64,000 nucleotides of DNA. Source: Leclercia adecarboxylata (lineage in GTDB: Bacteria; Pseudomonadota; Gammaproteobacteria; Enterobacterales; Enterobacteriaceae). Shown one piece after another: positions 20,084 to 31,673 of this stretch; within the stretch, counting starts at the first letter, position 1, and every line of letters starts with the position of its first letter. Made by a program: the position numbers and the translations under genes. The DNA is taken from assembly GCF_006874705.1 (NCBI RefSeq), contig NZ_CP035382.1, forward strand, positions 3,596,001 to 3,660,000. The letters run 5' to 3'. A model generated the notes under the pieces. It was not told the DNA's origin and ran no database searches. It was given only the letters and a program-made list of their open reading frames with translations.

Positions 20084-21007
20084 GTGGCAAAATTACGTGT
20101 AGGCGTTGTAGGGCTGGGCGGTATCGCGCAGAAAGCATGGTTGCCGGTGCTGAGCGCCGCGACAGACTGGACGTTACAGGGCGCCTGGTCGCCGTCGCGG
20201 GATAAGGCGCTAAGGATCTGCAAGTCCGTACGCATGCCTTATTATTCATCGTTACAGGATCTGGCCCGCGAGTGTGATGTGGTCTTTGTCCACACCTCCA
20301 CCGTCACCCACTATCAGGTGGTCAGCGAGCTGCTGCAGGCCGGTGTTCATGTTTGCGTCGATAAACCGCTGGCTGACAACCTGGCCGACGCCGAGCGCCT
20401 GATTGAGCTCGCTGCGCGGAAGAAGCTCACCCTGATGGTCGGCTTTAACCGCCGCTTCGCGCCGCTCTACCAGCAGCTGAAACCGCAGCTGAACGATGCG
20501 GCCTCGCTGCGGATGGATAAACACCGCGCCGACAGCATCGGGCCCAACGATCTGCGCTTTACCCTGCTGGATGATTATCTGCACGTGGTGGACACTGCCC
20601 TGTGGCTGGCGGGCAATAATGCCCAACTGACCGGCGGCACGCTGCAAACCAACGAGCAGGGGGCGATGGTCTATGCCGAGCACCATTTCAGTGCGGGCAA
20701 TCTGCAGATCACCACCTCCATGCACCGCCGGGCGGGCAGCCAGCGCGAGTGGATCCAGGCGGTAACGGACGGCGCGCTGCTGGACATCACCGACATGCGC
20801 GAGTGGCGTGAGGAGCGCGGCGCAGGGGTCGTTACGCCGGCCATCCCGGGCTGGCAGAGTACTCTTGAACAGCGCGGCTTTGCGGGCTGCGCGCGTCACT
20901 TCATCGAATGCGTGCAAAATCAGACGGTTCCTGAAACCGCGGGTGAACAGGCGATCCGCGCCCAGCGTATCGTGGAGAAGCTCTGGCGCGATGCCATGAG
21001 CGAATAA
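20084..21007 (+). CDS. mviM: Gfo/Idh/MocA family oxidoreductase MviM
   Basis: 307-aa NAD(P)-dependent oxidoreductase homologue with N-terminal Rossmann motif VGVVGLGGIAQKAWLP and the family signature DKPLADNLADAERLIELA (EKP-type lysine near residue 94). Substrate unknown; named for its place upstream of mviN/murJ and once linked to mouse virulence in Salmonella. It starts with GTG two bases after the yceH stop, so translation is probably coupled. The length equals the E. coli protein. Confidence 0.93.
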   Translation: MAKLRVGVVGLGGIAQKAWLPVLSAATDWTLQGAWSPSRDKALRICKSVRMPYYSSLQDLARECDVVFVHTSTVTHYQVVSELLQAGVHVCVDKPLADNLADAERLIELAARKKLTLMVGFNRRFAPLYQQLKPQLNDAASLRMDKHRADSIGPNDLRFTLLDDYLHVVDTALWLAGNNAQLTGGTLQTNEQGAMVYAEHHFSAGNLQITTSMHRRAGSQREWIQAVTDGALLDITDMREWREERGAGVVTPAIPGWQSTLEQRGFAGCARHFIECVQNQTVPETAGEQAIRAQRIVEKLWRDAMSE

Positions 21008-21072
21008 CCCGCTGTAACATCTGCCCATAGCAATTCGTTTTTTTACGAGTAGACTAGGCGCTTTTATTGTCT

Positions 21073-21103
21073 TGTAGGCCGGGTAAGCGCAGCGCCACCC
21101 GGC
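21073..21103. repeat. REP element (single)
   Basis: TGTAGGCCGGGTAAGCGCAG then CGCCACCCGGC, the same unit as at 7.5 kb, here between mviM and murJ. Confidence 0.92.
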
Positions 21104-21110
21104 GAGAATC

Positions 21111-21132
21111 ACGCCTGCTTTGCAGGCGTTTT
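21111..21132 (+). terminator. mviM terminator
   Basis: Stem ACGCCTGC/GCAGGCGT with a TTT loop and a short run of Ts, just after the REP. murJ starts 28 bases later. Confidence 0.7.
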
Positions 21133-21144
21133 GCCGTCTGGTAG

Positions 21145-22695
<1,551 letters not shown>

Positions 22696-22699
22696 AGCC

Positions 22700-22735
22700 A
22701 AAAAAGGGGAGCGCCTGTCGGTGCTCCCCTTTTTC
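22700..22735. terminator. bidirectional terminator between murJ and flgN
   Basis: Stem AGGGGAGC/GCTCCCCT flanked by AAAAA on the left and TTTTT on the right, so it can serve both convergent transcripts. Confidence 0.88.
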
Positions 22736-22752
22736 TGTCTGTCTCACAACAA

Positions 22753-23175
22753 TTAAATCGAAAACTTCTTCCCGCCGCTGCGTGAGCTGGAAGTCTGGCC
22801 ATCGGCACCGTACAGTGCCGGCTCCTGATGCGGCTTCAGCACGTCCAGCGCCTGCTGGTTGCGGGTGATTTGCCCCTCGAGTAACCAGCCGTTATGCTGA
22901 TTGAGATCGCGCAGACGCTGTGTTTTTTCAGTAATAGTTTGCCAGCGATCGGCGACATCATCATTGGCACTCTGGCGCGCGGACTGTTCGGTACGGCGCT
23001 GCTGCTCCAGATAATCCAGAGTTGCCAGCAGGGAGCTTTTATCTTCTGTAATGCGCTGCAGCGCGCTGCCGTTCACATTCCCGGCAGAGAGCTGTTGTTG
23101 CTCGGCGTCCATCACCGTTTTCAGGTCGTTTAAGACGACCGTCATTTGATCCATAATTTCCGTCAGACGACTCAT
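22753..23175 (-). CDS. flgN: flagellar export chaperone FlgN
   Basis: 140-aa helical cytoplasmic chaperone for the hook-filament junction proteins FlgK and FlgL, both encoded in this window. The sequence is mostly heptad-like helices (TEIMDQMTVVLNDLKTVMDA near the start) with a Ser/Arg-rich tail SSSRSGGKKFSI. It follows flgM by seven bases in the same direction and is read from the flgM (sigma-28) and flgA promoters. Confidence 0.94.
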   Translation of the reverse strand: MSRLTEIMDQMTVVLNDLKTVMDAEQQQLSAGNVNGSALQRITEDKSSLLATLDYLEQQRRTEQSARQSANDDVADRWQTITEKTQRLRDLNQHNGWLLEGQITRNQQALDVLKPHQEPALYGADGQTSSSRSGGKKFSI

Positions 23176-23182
23176 ACGGCGA

Positions 23183-23470
23183 TTACTCTAAGAAACTTTG
23201 CGCTTCCTGAATCAGCGCGTCAGCGATTTTACTGGTGTCCATTTTCAGCTCACCGTTACGGATCGCGGTTTTCAGCGCTTCAACACGTTCCATGTTGATA
23301 TCGTTGCTGCCCGGCTGCATCAGTTTCGCCTGGGCATCGCTCAGCGTAACGCTGGTGCTGTTAGCCGCGGCCGATTTTTGCGGGCGCGGTTTTGCCGTCG
23401 CAGTCTCATTCAGTTCGCGAGGTTGTACAGTGCTAACCGGCTTCAGGGGCGATGTACGATCAATGCTCAT
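23183..23470 (-). CDS. flgM: anti-sigma-28 factor FlgM
   Basis: 95-aa anti-sigma factor that holds FliA (sigma-28) inactive until it is exported through the finished hook-basal body. N-terminal export half [17 protein letters not shown]-terminal sigma-binding half [30 protein letters not shown] as in E. coli. A perfect sigma-28 promoter lies 61 bp upstream of the start, giving the expected class 3 feedback control. Confidence 0.96.
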   Translation of the reverse strand: MSIDRTSPLKPVSTVQPRELNETATAKPRPQKSAAANSTSVTLSDAQAKLMQPGSNDINMERVEALKTAIRNGELKMDTSKIADALIQEAQSFLE

Positions 23471-23530
23471 TGTGTTGTCCTCATCGAGGGTTGGCGGCGT
23501 TAGCGCCTGACATTATCACTTGTTAATGAT

Positions 23531-23557
23531 TTATCGGCAGTCGCCGCATAATCTTTA
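23531..23557 (-). promoter_or_regulatory. sigma-28 (FliA) promoter of flgM
   Basis: On the minus strand TAAA-N15-GCCGATAA, a full match to the sigma-28 consensus. It lies between the flgA stop and the flgM start. Confidence 0.93.
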
Positions 23558-23563
23558 AAAAGA

Positions 23564-24220
23564 TTATAGGTTAATCAGAATATTCCCATCAGAATCGACG
23601 GTGCCGCTCACGACCTGGCCTGAGGTCATCCTGACGCGGGCGTTTTGCGCCACGGCCGCATTGTTCAGCGCCTGTCCTTGGCTGTTAACGCTAAAGCCCT
23701 CGCCGCTGGCGATCACCATTACCCGCTGTCCGGCTTTAATGAGCCAGGCCTGGCGCAGCATCGACAGTTGCAGAGGCTGCCCGGGCACCAGATCGCGCAA
23801 GCTAATGGCATTCTGCGCCTGGTTAATATCCAGCATCGTGCGCGGAGGCAGCTGATCCAGTCTGCCGCGCTTCAGCGCAACGCTACCCGGCTGCAAGGCC
23901 GCACCACGTGGGATGTTCCGGGACGCGACAACATAATCGCCCGTCGCCTGAACTGCAACCTGTATAAACCGTTTTTCATTGTCACATCGTGCCGTGACGC
24001 TGACGTTGCCCCACTGCCTGGTGTTTCCAGGGACGCTGAATTCGGGTGTTTCACAGGAGGGCAGCATGGTGGCAGGCGTGCGGATCTGCACCGAAACCTC
24101 ATCGCTATACCCTGCCAGACGCTGGGCAAAAAACGCCGTCAGCTGGGCATCAAGATCCTGCGCCAGAGTGGAGGCGCTCCAGAGGAGCAGGATTGCGGTC
24201 AAACCACGTTTAAGTGCCAT
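23564..24220 (-). CDS. flgA: flagellar P-ring assembly protein FlgA
   Basis: 218-aa periplasmic chaperone for assembly of FlgI into the P-ring. Signal peptide LTAILLLWSASTLAQ (cleavage after LAQ near residue 21), then a SAF-like C-terminal domain (ASRNIPRGAALQPGSVALKRG ... VKAG-type GQRVMVIASGEGFSVN). It is divergent from flgB across a 161-bp region with the FlhDC control sites, and is the first gene of the flgAMN operon. E. coli 219 aa. Confidence 0.95.
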   Translation of the reverse strand: MALKRGLTAILLLWSASTLAQDLDAQLTAFFAQRLAGYSDEVSVQIRTPATMLPSCETPEFSVPGNTRQWGNVSVTARCDNEKRFIQVAVQATGDYVVASRNIPRGAALQPGSVALKRGRLDQLPPRTMLDINQAQNAISLRDLVPGQPLQLSMLRQAWLIKAGQRVMVIASGEGFSVNSQGQALNNAAVAQNARVRMTSGQVVSGTVDSDGNILINL

Positions 24221-24284
24221 ATCGCCCGTTACCGTCGGATTACAGAATGAGCAGGATTCTACCTGTAGCGGGTGGGCATCAACG

Positions 24285-24314
24285 CAATAAATAGCGACGC
24301 ATTTTGCGCTTATT
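24285..24314. promoter_or_regulatory. candidate FlhDC box for flgA/flgB
   Basis: AATAGCG and GCGCTTATT half-sites flank ACGCATTTT, in the middle of the divergent flgA-flgB region. Position and sequence resemble the E. coli flgB FlhD4C2 site, which drives both class 2 operons. Confidence 0.6.
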
Positions 24315-24381
24315 CCGTCGATGACGGAGACGGGTTGAGATTTAAGCTATCCACTGAAATTTTGCCATCAGCGGAGGAGAC

Positions 24382-24798
24382 ATGCTCGATAAACTCGACG
24401 CCGCGCTACGTTTTCAGCAGGAAGCGCTCAACTTACGCGCCCAGCGTCAGGAGATTCTGGCCGCCAATATCGCTAACGCCGATACCCCCGGGTTTCAGGC
24501 GCGCGATATCGATTTTTCCAGTGAATTAAAGAAAGTGATGGAGCGTGGTCGGGCCGAAAATAGCGGTGTCGCCCTTGCGCTGACCTCTGCACGCCATATT
24601 CCGGCAGAGACCGTGACGACACCGAATACCGATTTACTTTATCGCATCCCCGATCAGCCATCCCTCGACGGCAACACCGTCGATATGGACCGGGAGCGTA
24701 CGCAGTTCGCCGATAACAGCCTCAAGTACCAGATGGGACTGACCGTTCTCGGCGGGCAGATTAAAGGCATGATGAACGTTCTGCAGGGAGGCAACTAG
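24382..24798 (+). CDS. flgB: flagellar basal-body rod protein FlgB
   Basis: 138-aa proximal rod protein, first gene of the flgBCDEFGHIJ operon. The N-terminal flg_bb_rod motif is [17 protein letters not shown], and the C-terminal helix [26 protein letters not shown] packs in the rod core; no signal peptide because it is exported by the flagellar type III system. GCGGAGGAGAC precedes the ATG. flgC follows two bases after the stop. Confidence 0.96.
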   Translation: MLDKLDAALRFQQEALNLRAQRQEILAANIANADTPGFQARDIDFSSELKKVMERGRAENSGVALALTSARHIPAETVTTPNTDLLYRIPDQPSLDGNTVDMDRERTQFADNSLKYQMGLTVLGGQIKGMMNVLQGGN

Positions 24799-24800
24799 TA

Positions 24801-25205
24801 ATGGCCTTACTCAATATCTTTGATATCGCGGGTTCCGCGCTGACCGCGCAGTCCCAACGTCTGAACGTCGCCGCCAGTAACATGGCGAACGCTGACAGCG
24901 TGGCGGGCCCGGACGGTCAACCTTACCGCGCCAAACAGGTGGTGTTCCAGGTGGATGCAGCACCGGGTGCGCAAACCGGCGGGGTCAAAGTGGCCAGCGT
25001 GATTGAAAGCCAGGCACCGGACAAACTGGTGTACGAGCCGGGCAACCCGCTGGCCGACGCCAGTGGCTACGTCAAAATGCCAAACGTGGATGTGGTCGGT
25101 GAGATGGTGAACACCATGTCGGCGTCCCGCAGCTACCAGGCCAACGTAGAAGTCCTGAACACCGTGAAGGCCATGATGCTTAAAACGCTCACTCTGGGCC
25201 AGTAA
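24801..25205 (+). CDS. flgC: flagellar basal-body rod protein FlgC
   Basis: 134-aa rod protein. The N-terminal flg_bb_rod segment [20 protein letters not shown] and the conserved C-terminus [32 protein letters not shown] are both present. It lies in the rod next to FlgB and FlgF. Same length as in E. coli. Confidence 0.96.
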   Translation: MALLNIFDIAGSALTAQSQRLNVAASNMANADSVAGPDGQPYRAKQVVFQVDAAPGAQTGGVKVASVIESQAPDKLVYEPGNPLADASGYVKMPNVDVVGEMVNTMSASRSYQANVEVLNTVKAMMLKTLTLGQ

Positions 25206-25216
25206 AGGAGAGATCA

Positions 25217-25921
25217 ATGTCCATTGCCGTAAATGTTAATGACAGATCGACTGCTACTGGCGTCAGCGGCGCCACCGGCAGCAGCTCGCTTACCGGAAGC
25301 AACGCTTCCGATCTCCAGGGCAGCTTTCTGACGCTACTGGTTGCGCAGCTGAAAAACCAGGATCCGACCAACCCGATGCAGAATAACGAACTGACCACGC
25401 AGCTTGCGCAGATCAGTACGGTGAGCGGCATCGAGAAACTCAACACCACGCTGGGCTCCATTTCCGGGCAGATCGACAGCAGCCAGTCGATGCAGGCCAG
25501 CACGCTGATTGGCCATGGCGTGATGATCCCGGGTTCGACCGTTCTGGCAGGTACCAGCGGTGCCGAAGGCTCGACGACCACCTCAACCACCCCGTTTGGT
25601 GTGGAGCTGCAGCAGAGCGCGGACAAAGTGACCGCCACCATCACCGATAAGAACGGTGCGGTGGTGCGTACCATTGATATTGGCGAGCTGAAAGCGGGTG
25701 TTCACACCTTTACCTGGGACGGGACCCTGACCGACGGCACCACGGCACCAAACGGTTCTTACAACGTGGCCATCTCCGCCAGTAGCGGCAGCACGCAGCT
25801 GGTGGCACAGCCACTGCAGTTTGCCATGGTGCAGGGCGTGATCCGCAGCAGCAGCGGTAACACGCTGGATCTCGGCACATACGGTACTACCACGCTCGAC
25901 GAAGTTCGGCAGATTATTTAA
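25217..25921 (+). CDS. flgD: flagellar hook assembly scaffold FlgD
   Basis: 234-aa hook-capping protein needed for polymerisation of FlgE and shed from the final hook. The conserved core is LQGSFLTLLVAQLKNQDPTNPMQNNELTTQLAQISTV (residues about 35-72), followed by the FLG/FN3-like FlgD_Ig domain (ITDKNGAVVRTIDIG ... FTWDGTLTDG). Ser/Thr-rich linkers are normal for the family. AAAGGAGAG lies six bases before the ATG. Confidence 0.95.
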   Translation: MSIAVNVNDRSTATGVSGATGSSSLTGSNASDLQGSFLTLLVAQLKNQDPTNPMQNNELTTQLAQISTVSGIEKLNTTLGSISGQIDSSQSMQASTLIGHGVMIPGSTVLAGTSGAEGSTTTSTTPFGVELQQSADKVTATITDKNGAVVRTIDIGELKAGVHTFTWDGTLTDGTTAPNGSYNVAISASSGSTQLVAQPLQFAMVQGVIRSSSGNTLDLGTYGTTTLDEVRQII

Positions 25922-25942
25922 AACCATTACCAGGAGTAACTC

Positions 25943-27208
25943 ATGGCCTTTTCACAAGCGGTCAGCGGCCTGAATGCTGCAGCCACTAACCTCGACGTCA
26001 TTGGTAACAACATTGCCAACTCCGCGACCTATGGCTTTAAGTCCGGTAGCGCGTCGTTCGCAGATATGTTCGCCGGTTCCAAAGTGGGTCTGGGCGTTAA
26101 AGTCGCCGGGATCACCCAGGACTTTTCAGACGGTACCACCACCAACACCGGGCGTGGCCTGGATGTGGCTATCAGCCAGAGCGGCTTCTTCCGCATGCTC
26201 GACAGCAACGGTTCGGTCTATTACAGCCGTAACGGCCAGTTCAGCATGGACGAAAACCGCAACCTGGTGAACATGCAGGGTTTGCAGCTGACCGGCTATC
26301 CGGCAGCAGGTAGCCCGCCAACGGTGCAGACCGGTGCCAACCCGCAGGCGATCAACATTCCAAACACCCTGATGTCGGCAAAAGCCACCAGCACCGCTGC
26401 GCAGCAGATTAACCTGAACTCCACCGACAGCGTGCCGACCATTCCGTTTGATGTCACCAACGCCAACCCGGATTCAGACAGCTTCAACAAGAAAGGCACC
26501 ATTACCGTTTACGACAACCAGGGTAACGCCCACAACATGTATGTCTACTACGTGAAAACGGCAGACAACAAATGGGATCTCTATACCCAGGACGGCAGTG
26601 CTGCTAACGGTAAGATCACCAAAACCGCGCAGATGAACTTCGACGGCAACGGTAATCTGGAAGGTATCTACGAGTACAATCCCACCACCGGTGCGCTGAG
26701 CGCCACCAAAAATGCTAACCCGTCTATCAACGTGACTACCGATCCGCTGAGCGGCGCGGAGTCGGTAGATTTTACCCTGAGCTTCCTGAACTCCATGCAG
26801 CAGAACACCGGGGCGAACAACATCGTGGCGACCAACCAGAACGGCTACAAGCCGGGCGACCTGGTGAGCTATCAGATCAACGATGACGGTACCGTGGTAG
26901 GTAACTATTCCAACGAACAGAGCCAGGTGCTGGGTCAGATCGTGATGGCGAACTTCGCCAACAACGAAGGTCTGCAGTCTGAAGGGAACAACGTCTGGTC
27001 TGCTACCCAGTCTTCGGGCGTGGCGCTGCTGGGCACCGCGGGTTCCGGTAACTTCGGTACCCTGACCAACGGCGCGCTGGAAGCCTCCAACGTCGACCTG
27101 AGTAAAGAGCTGGTCAATATGATCGTCGCGCAACGTAACTATCAGTCGAATGCGCAGACCATCAAAACCCAGGACCAGATCCTCAACACGCTGGTTAACC
27201 TCCGCTAA
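25943..27208 (+). CDS. flgE: flagellar hook protein FlgE
   Basis: 421-aa main hook subunit. The N-terminal AFSQAVSGLNAAATNLDVIGNNIANSATYGFKS and C-terminal NVDLSKELVNMIVAQRNYQSNAQTIKTQDQILNTLVNLR regions form the D0 coiled core; between them are the surface domains D1 and D2. The surface part is 15-20 residues longer than the 402 aa of E. coli, as is common. Follows FlgD (its cap) by 21 bases. Confidence 0.96.
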   Translation: MAFSQAVSGLNAAATNLDVIGNNIANSATYGFKSGSASFADMFAGSKVGLGVKVAGITQDFSDGTTTNTGRGLDVAISQSGFFRMLDSNGSVYYSRNGQFSMDENRNLVNMQGLQLTGYPAAGSPPTVQTGANPQAINIPNTLMSAKATSTAAQQINLNSTDSVPTIPFDVTNANPDSDSFNKKGTITVYDNQGNAHNMYVYYVKTADNKWDLYTQDGSAANGKITKTAQMNFDGNGNLEGIYEYNPTTGALSATKNANPSINVTTDPLSGAESVDFTLSFLNSMQQNTGANNIVATNQNGYKPGDLVSYQINDDGTVVGNYSNEQSQVLGQIVMANFANNEGLQSEGNNVWSATQSSGVALLGTAGSGNFGTLTNGALEASNVDLSKELVNMIVAQRNYQSNAQTIKTQDQILNTLVNLR

Positions 27209-27228
27209 GTGGCTGACGGGATAGCTTA

Positions 27229-28778
<1,550 letters not shown>

Positions 28779-28835
28779 GGTGCAGTCCGGTGCGGTTCAC
28801 GCCGTACCGGCTCCCTGTTTTCGAAGATGAAGGCA

Positions 28836-29534
28836 ATGCAAAAACTCGCGGCGATTCGTTATCCGATAGTGACCCTCCTGGCCGTTACCCTTACCGGTTG
28901 CGCCTGGGTACCGTCTCAACCTCTGGTGCAGGGTGCGACTTCCGCCCAACCCATTCCTGGCCCGACGCCGGTCGCGAATGGCTCTATTTTCCAGACAGCG
29001 CAGCCGATTAATTACGGTTATCAGCCGATGTTTGAAGACCGTCGCCCGCGTAATATCGGCGACACGCTGACCATCCAGCTTCAGGAAAACGTCAGCGCCA
29101 GCAAGAGCTCGTCCGCGAATGCCAGCCGCGACGGGAAGACCAATTTTGGCTTCGATACTGTGCCGCGTTACCTCGAAGGTCTCTTCGGTAATGCCCGTGC
29201 CGACGTCGAGACCTCTGGCGGCAACTCCTTTAACGGTAAAGGCGGTGCCAATGCCAGCAACACCTTTAGCGGCACCCTGACGGTGACCGTTGACCAGGTG
29301 CTGGCGAACGGCAATTTACATGTCGTGGGTGAAAAACAGATCGCCATCAATCAAGGCACTGAGTTCATTCGCTTCTCGGGTGTGGTTAACCCTCGCACCA
29401 TCAGCGGCTCCAACACCGTACCGTCCACCCAGGTGGCCGATGCGCGCATCGAATACGTCGGCAACGGCTATATCAATGAAGCGCAGAATATGGGCTGGTT
29501 GCAGCGTTTCTTCCTTAATTTATCACCGATGTAA
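28836..29534 (+). CDS. flgH: flagellar L-ring lipoprotein FlgH
   Basis: 232-aa outer-membrane lipoprotein that forms the L-ring. Signal peptide ends in lipobox TLTGC (Cys 22), then [15 protein letters not shown] and the conserved [35 protein letters not shown]. The ATG at 28836 gives the E. coli length; the in-frame ATG three codons earlier (28827) is an alternative, and neither has a strong Shine-Dalgarno. The C-terminal [11 protein letters not shown] is the family ending. Confidence 0.94.
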   Translation: MQKLAAIRYPIVTLLAVTLTGCAWVPSQPLVQGATSAQPIPGPTPVANGSIFQTAQPINYGYQPMFEDRRPRNIGDTLTIQLQENVSASKSSSANASRDGKTNFGFDTVPRYLEGLFGNARADVETSGGNSFNGKGGANASNTFSGTLTVTVDQVLANGNLHVVGEKQIAINQGTEFIRFSGVVNPRTISGSNTVPSTQVADARIEYVGNGYINEAQNMGWLQRFFLNLSPM

Positions 29535-29546
29535 GCGAGGTGACCT

Positions 29547-30644
29547 ATGTTTAAATCCCTCTTCGGGATCCTGTTGGTGCTGGTGGCAACCGTTGCCCAG
29601 GCCGACCGTATCCGCGATCTCACAAGCGTACAGGGCGTGCGGGAAAACTCACTGATCGGTTACGGCCTGGTGGTGGGGCTGGACGGCACGGGTGACCAGA
29701 CGACGCAGACCCCGTTCACCACTCAGAGCCTGAACAACATGCTCTCCCAGCTCGGCATCACGGTGCCGGCCGGGACCAACATGCAGCTGAAAAACGTGGC
29801 GGCGGTGATGGTCACCGCCTCCTACCCGGCCTTTTCCCGCCAGGGGCAGACTATCGACGTGGTGGTCTCCTCCATGGGTAACGCCAAGAGCCTGCGCGGC
29901 GGTACGCTGCTGATGACCCCGCTGAAAGGGGTGGACAGCCAGGTGTATGCTCTCGCCCAGGGTAACATTCTGGTCGGCGGGGCAGGTGCGTCCGCAGGCG
30001 GCAGCAGCGTGCAGGTTAACCAGCTTAACGGCGGCCGTATTACCAACGGGGCGATCATTGAGCGTGAACTGCCGACTCAGTTCGGGTCCGGCAACACCAT
30101 CAACCTGCAGCTGAATCAGGACGACTTCACCATGGCGCAGCAGATCGCTGACACCATTAACCGTGGCCGCGGCTATGGCAGCGCCACGGCGCTGGATGCC
30201 CGCACTGTGCAGATCCGCGTCTCCAGCGGAGGCAGCAATCAGGTTCGCCTGCTGGCGGATATCCAGAACATGGAGGTGAACGTCACGCCGCAGGATGCCA
30301 AAGTCATCATCAACTCCCGTACCGGTTCGGTGGTGATGAACCGTGAAGTGACGCTGGATAACTGTGCCGTCGCGCAGGGCAACCTCTCGGTGACCGTCAA
30401 CCGCACGGCTAACGTCAGCCAGCCGGACACGCCGTTTGGCGGGGGCGAAACCGTGGTGACGCCGCAGACCCAGATTGATATGCGTCAGAGCGGAGGTTCG
30501 CTGCAGAGCGTGCGCTCCAGCGCCAACCTGAACAACGTGGTGCGGGCGCTGAATGCGCTGGGCGCAACCCCGATCGATCTGATGTCGATTCTGCAATCCA
30601 TGCAGAGCGCGGGCTGTCTGCGCGCCAAAGTGGAAATTATCTGA
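29547..30644 (+). CDS. flgI: flagellar P-ring protein FlgI
   Basis: 365-aa periplasmic P-ring subunit with a Sec signal peptide [19 protein letters not shown]. The mature N-terminus [31 protein letters not shown] is the family signature. The protein is secreted by Sec, folded with FlgA, and forms the peptidoglycan-level bushing around the rod. Its stop overlaps the flgJ start by one base. Confidence 0.97.
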   Translation: MFKSLFGILLVLVATVAQADRIRDLTSVQGVRENSLIGYGLVVGLDGTGDQTTQTPFTTQSLNNMLSQLGITVPAGTNMQLKNVAAVMVTASYPAFSRQGQTIDVVVSSMGNAKSLRGGTLLMTPLKGVDSQVYALAQGNILVGGAGASAGGSSVQVNQLNGGRITNGAIIERELPTQFGSGNTINLQLNQDDFTMAQQIADTINRGRGYGSATALDARTVQIRVSSGGSNQVRLLADIQNMEVNVTPQDAKVIINSRTGSVVMNREVTLDNCAVAQGNLSVTVNRTANVSQPDTPFGGGETVVTPQTQIDMRQSGGSLQSVRSSANLNNVVRALNALGATPIDLMSILQSMQSAGCLRAKVEII

Positions 30645-31597
30645 TGCTGACCGATAGCAAACTGCTGAGCAGCGCGGCCTGGGATACCCAGTCGCTCAAC
30701 GAACTGAAGTCCAAAGCGGGCAAAGATCCGGCGGGGAATATCCGCCCGGTGGCCCGCCAGGTGGAAGGGATGTTTGTCCAGATGATGCTGAAAAGCATGC
30801 GTGAGGCGCTGCCGAAAGACGGTATCTTCAGCAGCGACTCAACGCGTCTGTACACCAGCATGTATGACCAGCAGATTGCGCAGCAGATGACTTCCGGCAA
30901 AGGGCTGGGGCTGGCCGATGTGATCGTTAAGCAGATGGCGGCCGCCCAGGGCGTGCCGCCGGAAGAGGCACCGCAGCAGGTGCCGATGAAGTTCGATCTG
31001 GAAAAAGTGACCAGCTATCAAAACCAGGCCCTGACGCAGATGGTGCGTAAAGCCGTGCCGAAAGCGCCAGAAAGTAACGATGAGCCGCTTACCGGCGACA
31101 GCAAAGACTTCCTGGCTCAGCTCTCGCTGCCGGCGCGTCTTGCCAGCCAGCAGAGCGGGGTGCCGCATCACCTGATTCTGGCCCAGGCGGCGCTGGAATC
31201 CGGCTGGGGGCAACGGCAGATCCGTCGTGAAAACGGCGATCCGAGCTTCAACATCTTTGGCGTGAAGGCTTCGGGAAGCTGGAAAGGGCCAACCACCGAG
31301 ATCACCACCACCGAATATGAAAACGGTGAAGCGAAGAAGGTTAAGGCTAAGTTCCGCGTCTACAGCTCCTATCTGGAAGCGCTTTCAGACTATGTCGGGG
31401 TGCTGAGTCGTAACCCACGCTATGCGGCAGTAACCCAGGCCGCAACGGCAGAGCAGGGCGCACAAGCGTTGCAGAAAGCGGGCTACGCCACCGATCCGCA
31501 GTACGCCCGCAAGTTGACCAGCATGATCCAGCAGCTTAAAGCGATGGGTGAGAAAGTCAGCAAAGCGTACAGCAACGATATCGAAAATCTGTTCTGA
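30644..31597 (+). CDS. flgJ: flagellar rod assembly protein / peptidoglycan hydrolase FlgJ
   Basis: 317-aa dual protein. The N-terminal rod-cap domain (residues about 1-110, ARQVEGMFVQMMLKSMREALPKDGIF) promotes rod assembly; the C-terminal GH73 glucosaminidase domain (about 150-310) opens the peptidoglycan, with the catalytic Glu in AQAALESGWGQ near residue 184 and the ENGDPSFNIFGVKA motif after it. Gamma/beta-type fused FlgJ. It overlaps flgI by one base, and the flgK promoter begins right after its stop. Confidence 0.96.
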   Translation: MLTDSKLLSSAAWDTQSLNELKSKAGKDPAGNIRPVARQVEGMFVQMMLKSMREALPKDGIFSSDSTRLYTSMYDQQIAQQMTSGKGLGLADVIVKQMAAAQGVPPEEAPQQVPMKFDLEKVTSYQNQALTQMVRKAVPKAPESNDEPLTGDSKDFLAQLSLPARLASQQSGVPHHLILAQAALESGWGQRQIRRENGDPSFNIFGVKASGSWKGPTTEITTTEYENGEAKKVKAKFRVYSSYLEALSDYVGVLSRNPRYAAVTQAATAEQGAQALQKAGYATDPQYARKLTSMIQQLKAMGEKVSKAYSNDIENLF

Positions 31598-31604
31598 AAA
31601 GTTC

Positions 31605-31631
31605 TCAAGTCCGGCTGGGGTCTGCCGATAA
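31605..31631 (+). promoter_or_regulatory. sigma-28 (FliA) promoter of flgKL
   Basis: TCAA-N15-GCCGATAA, starting eight bases after the flgJ stop. The -10 is perfect and the spacing exact, so flgKL can be transcribed as a class 3 operon as well as by read-through. Confidence 0.9.
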
Positions 31632-31673
31632 TCTCCAGCAGGACTCGTGTCTGAAAGTATAAAAGGAACCCCC

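Noticed and set aside
20252..21112. 286-codon minus-strand frame antisense to mviM
   Set aside because: Shadow of a conserved coding sequence with no family motif.
29649..30596. 315-codon minus-strand frame antisense to flgI
   Set aside because: Shadow of a conserved gene; His/Arg-rich without structure.
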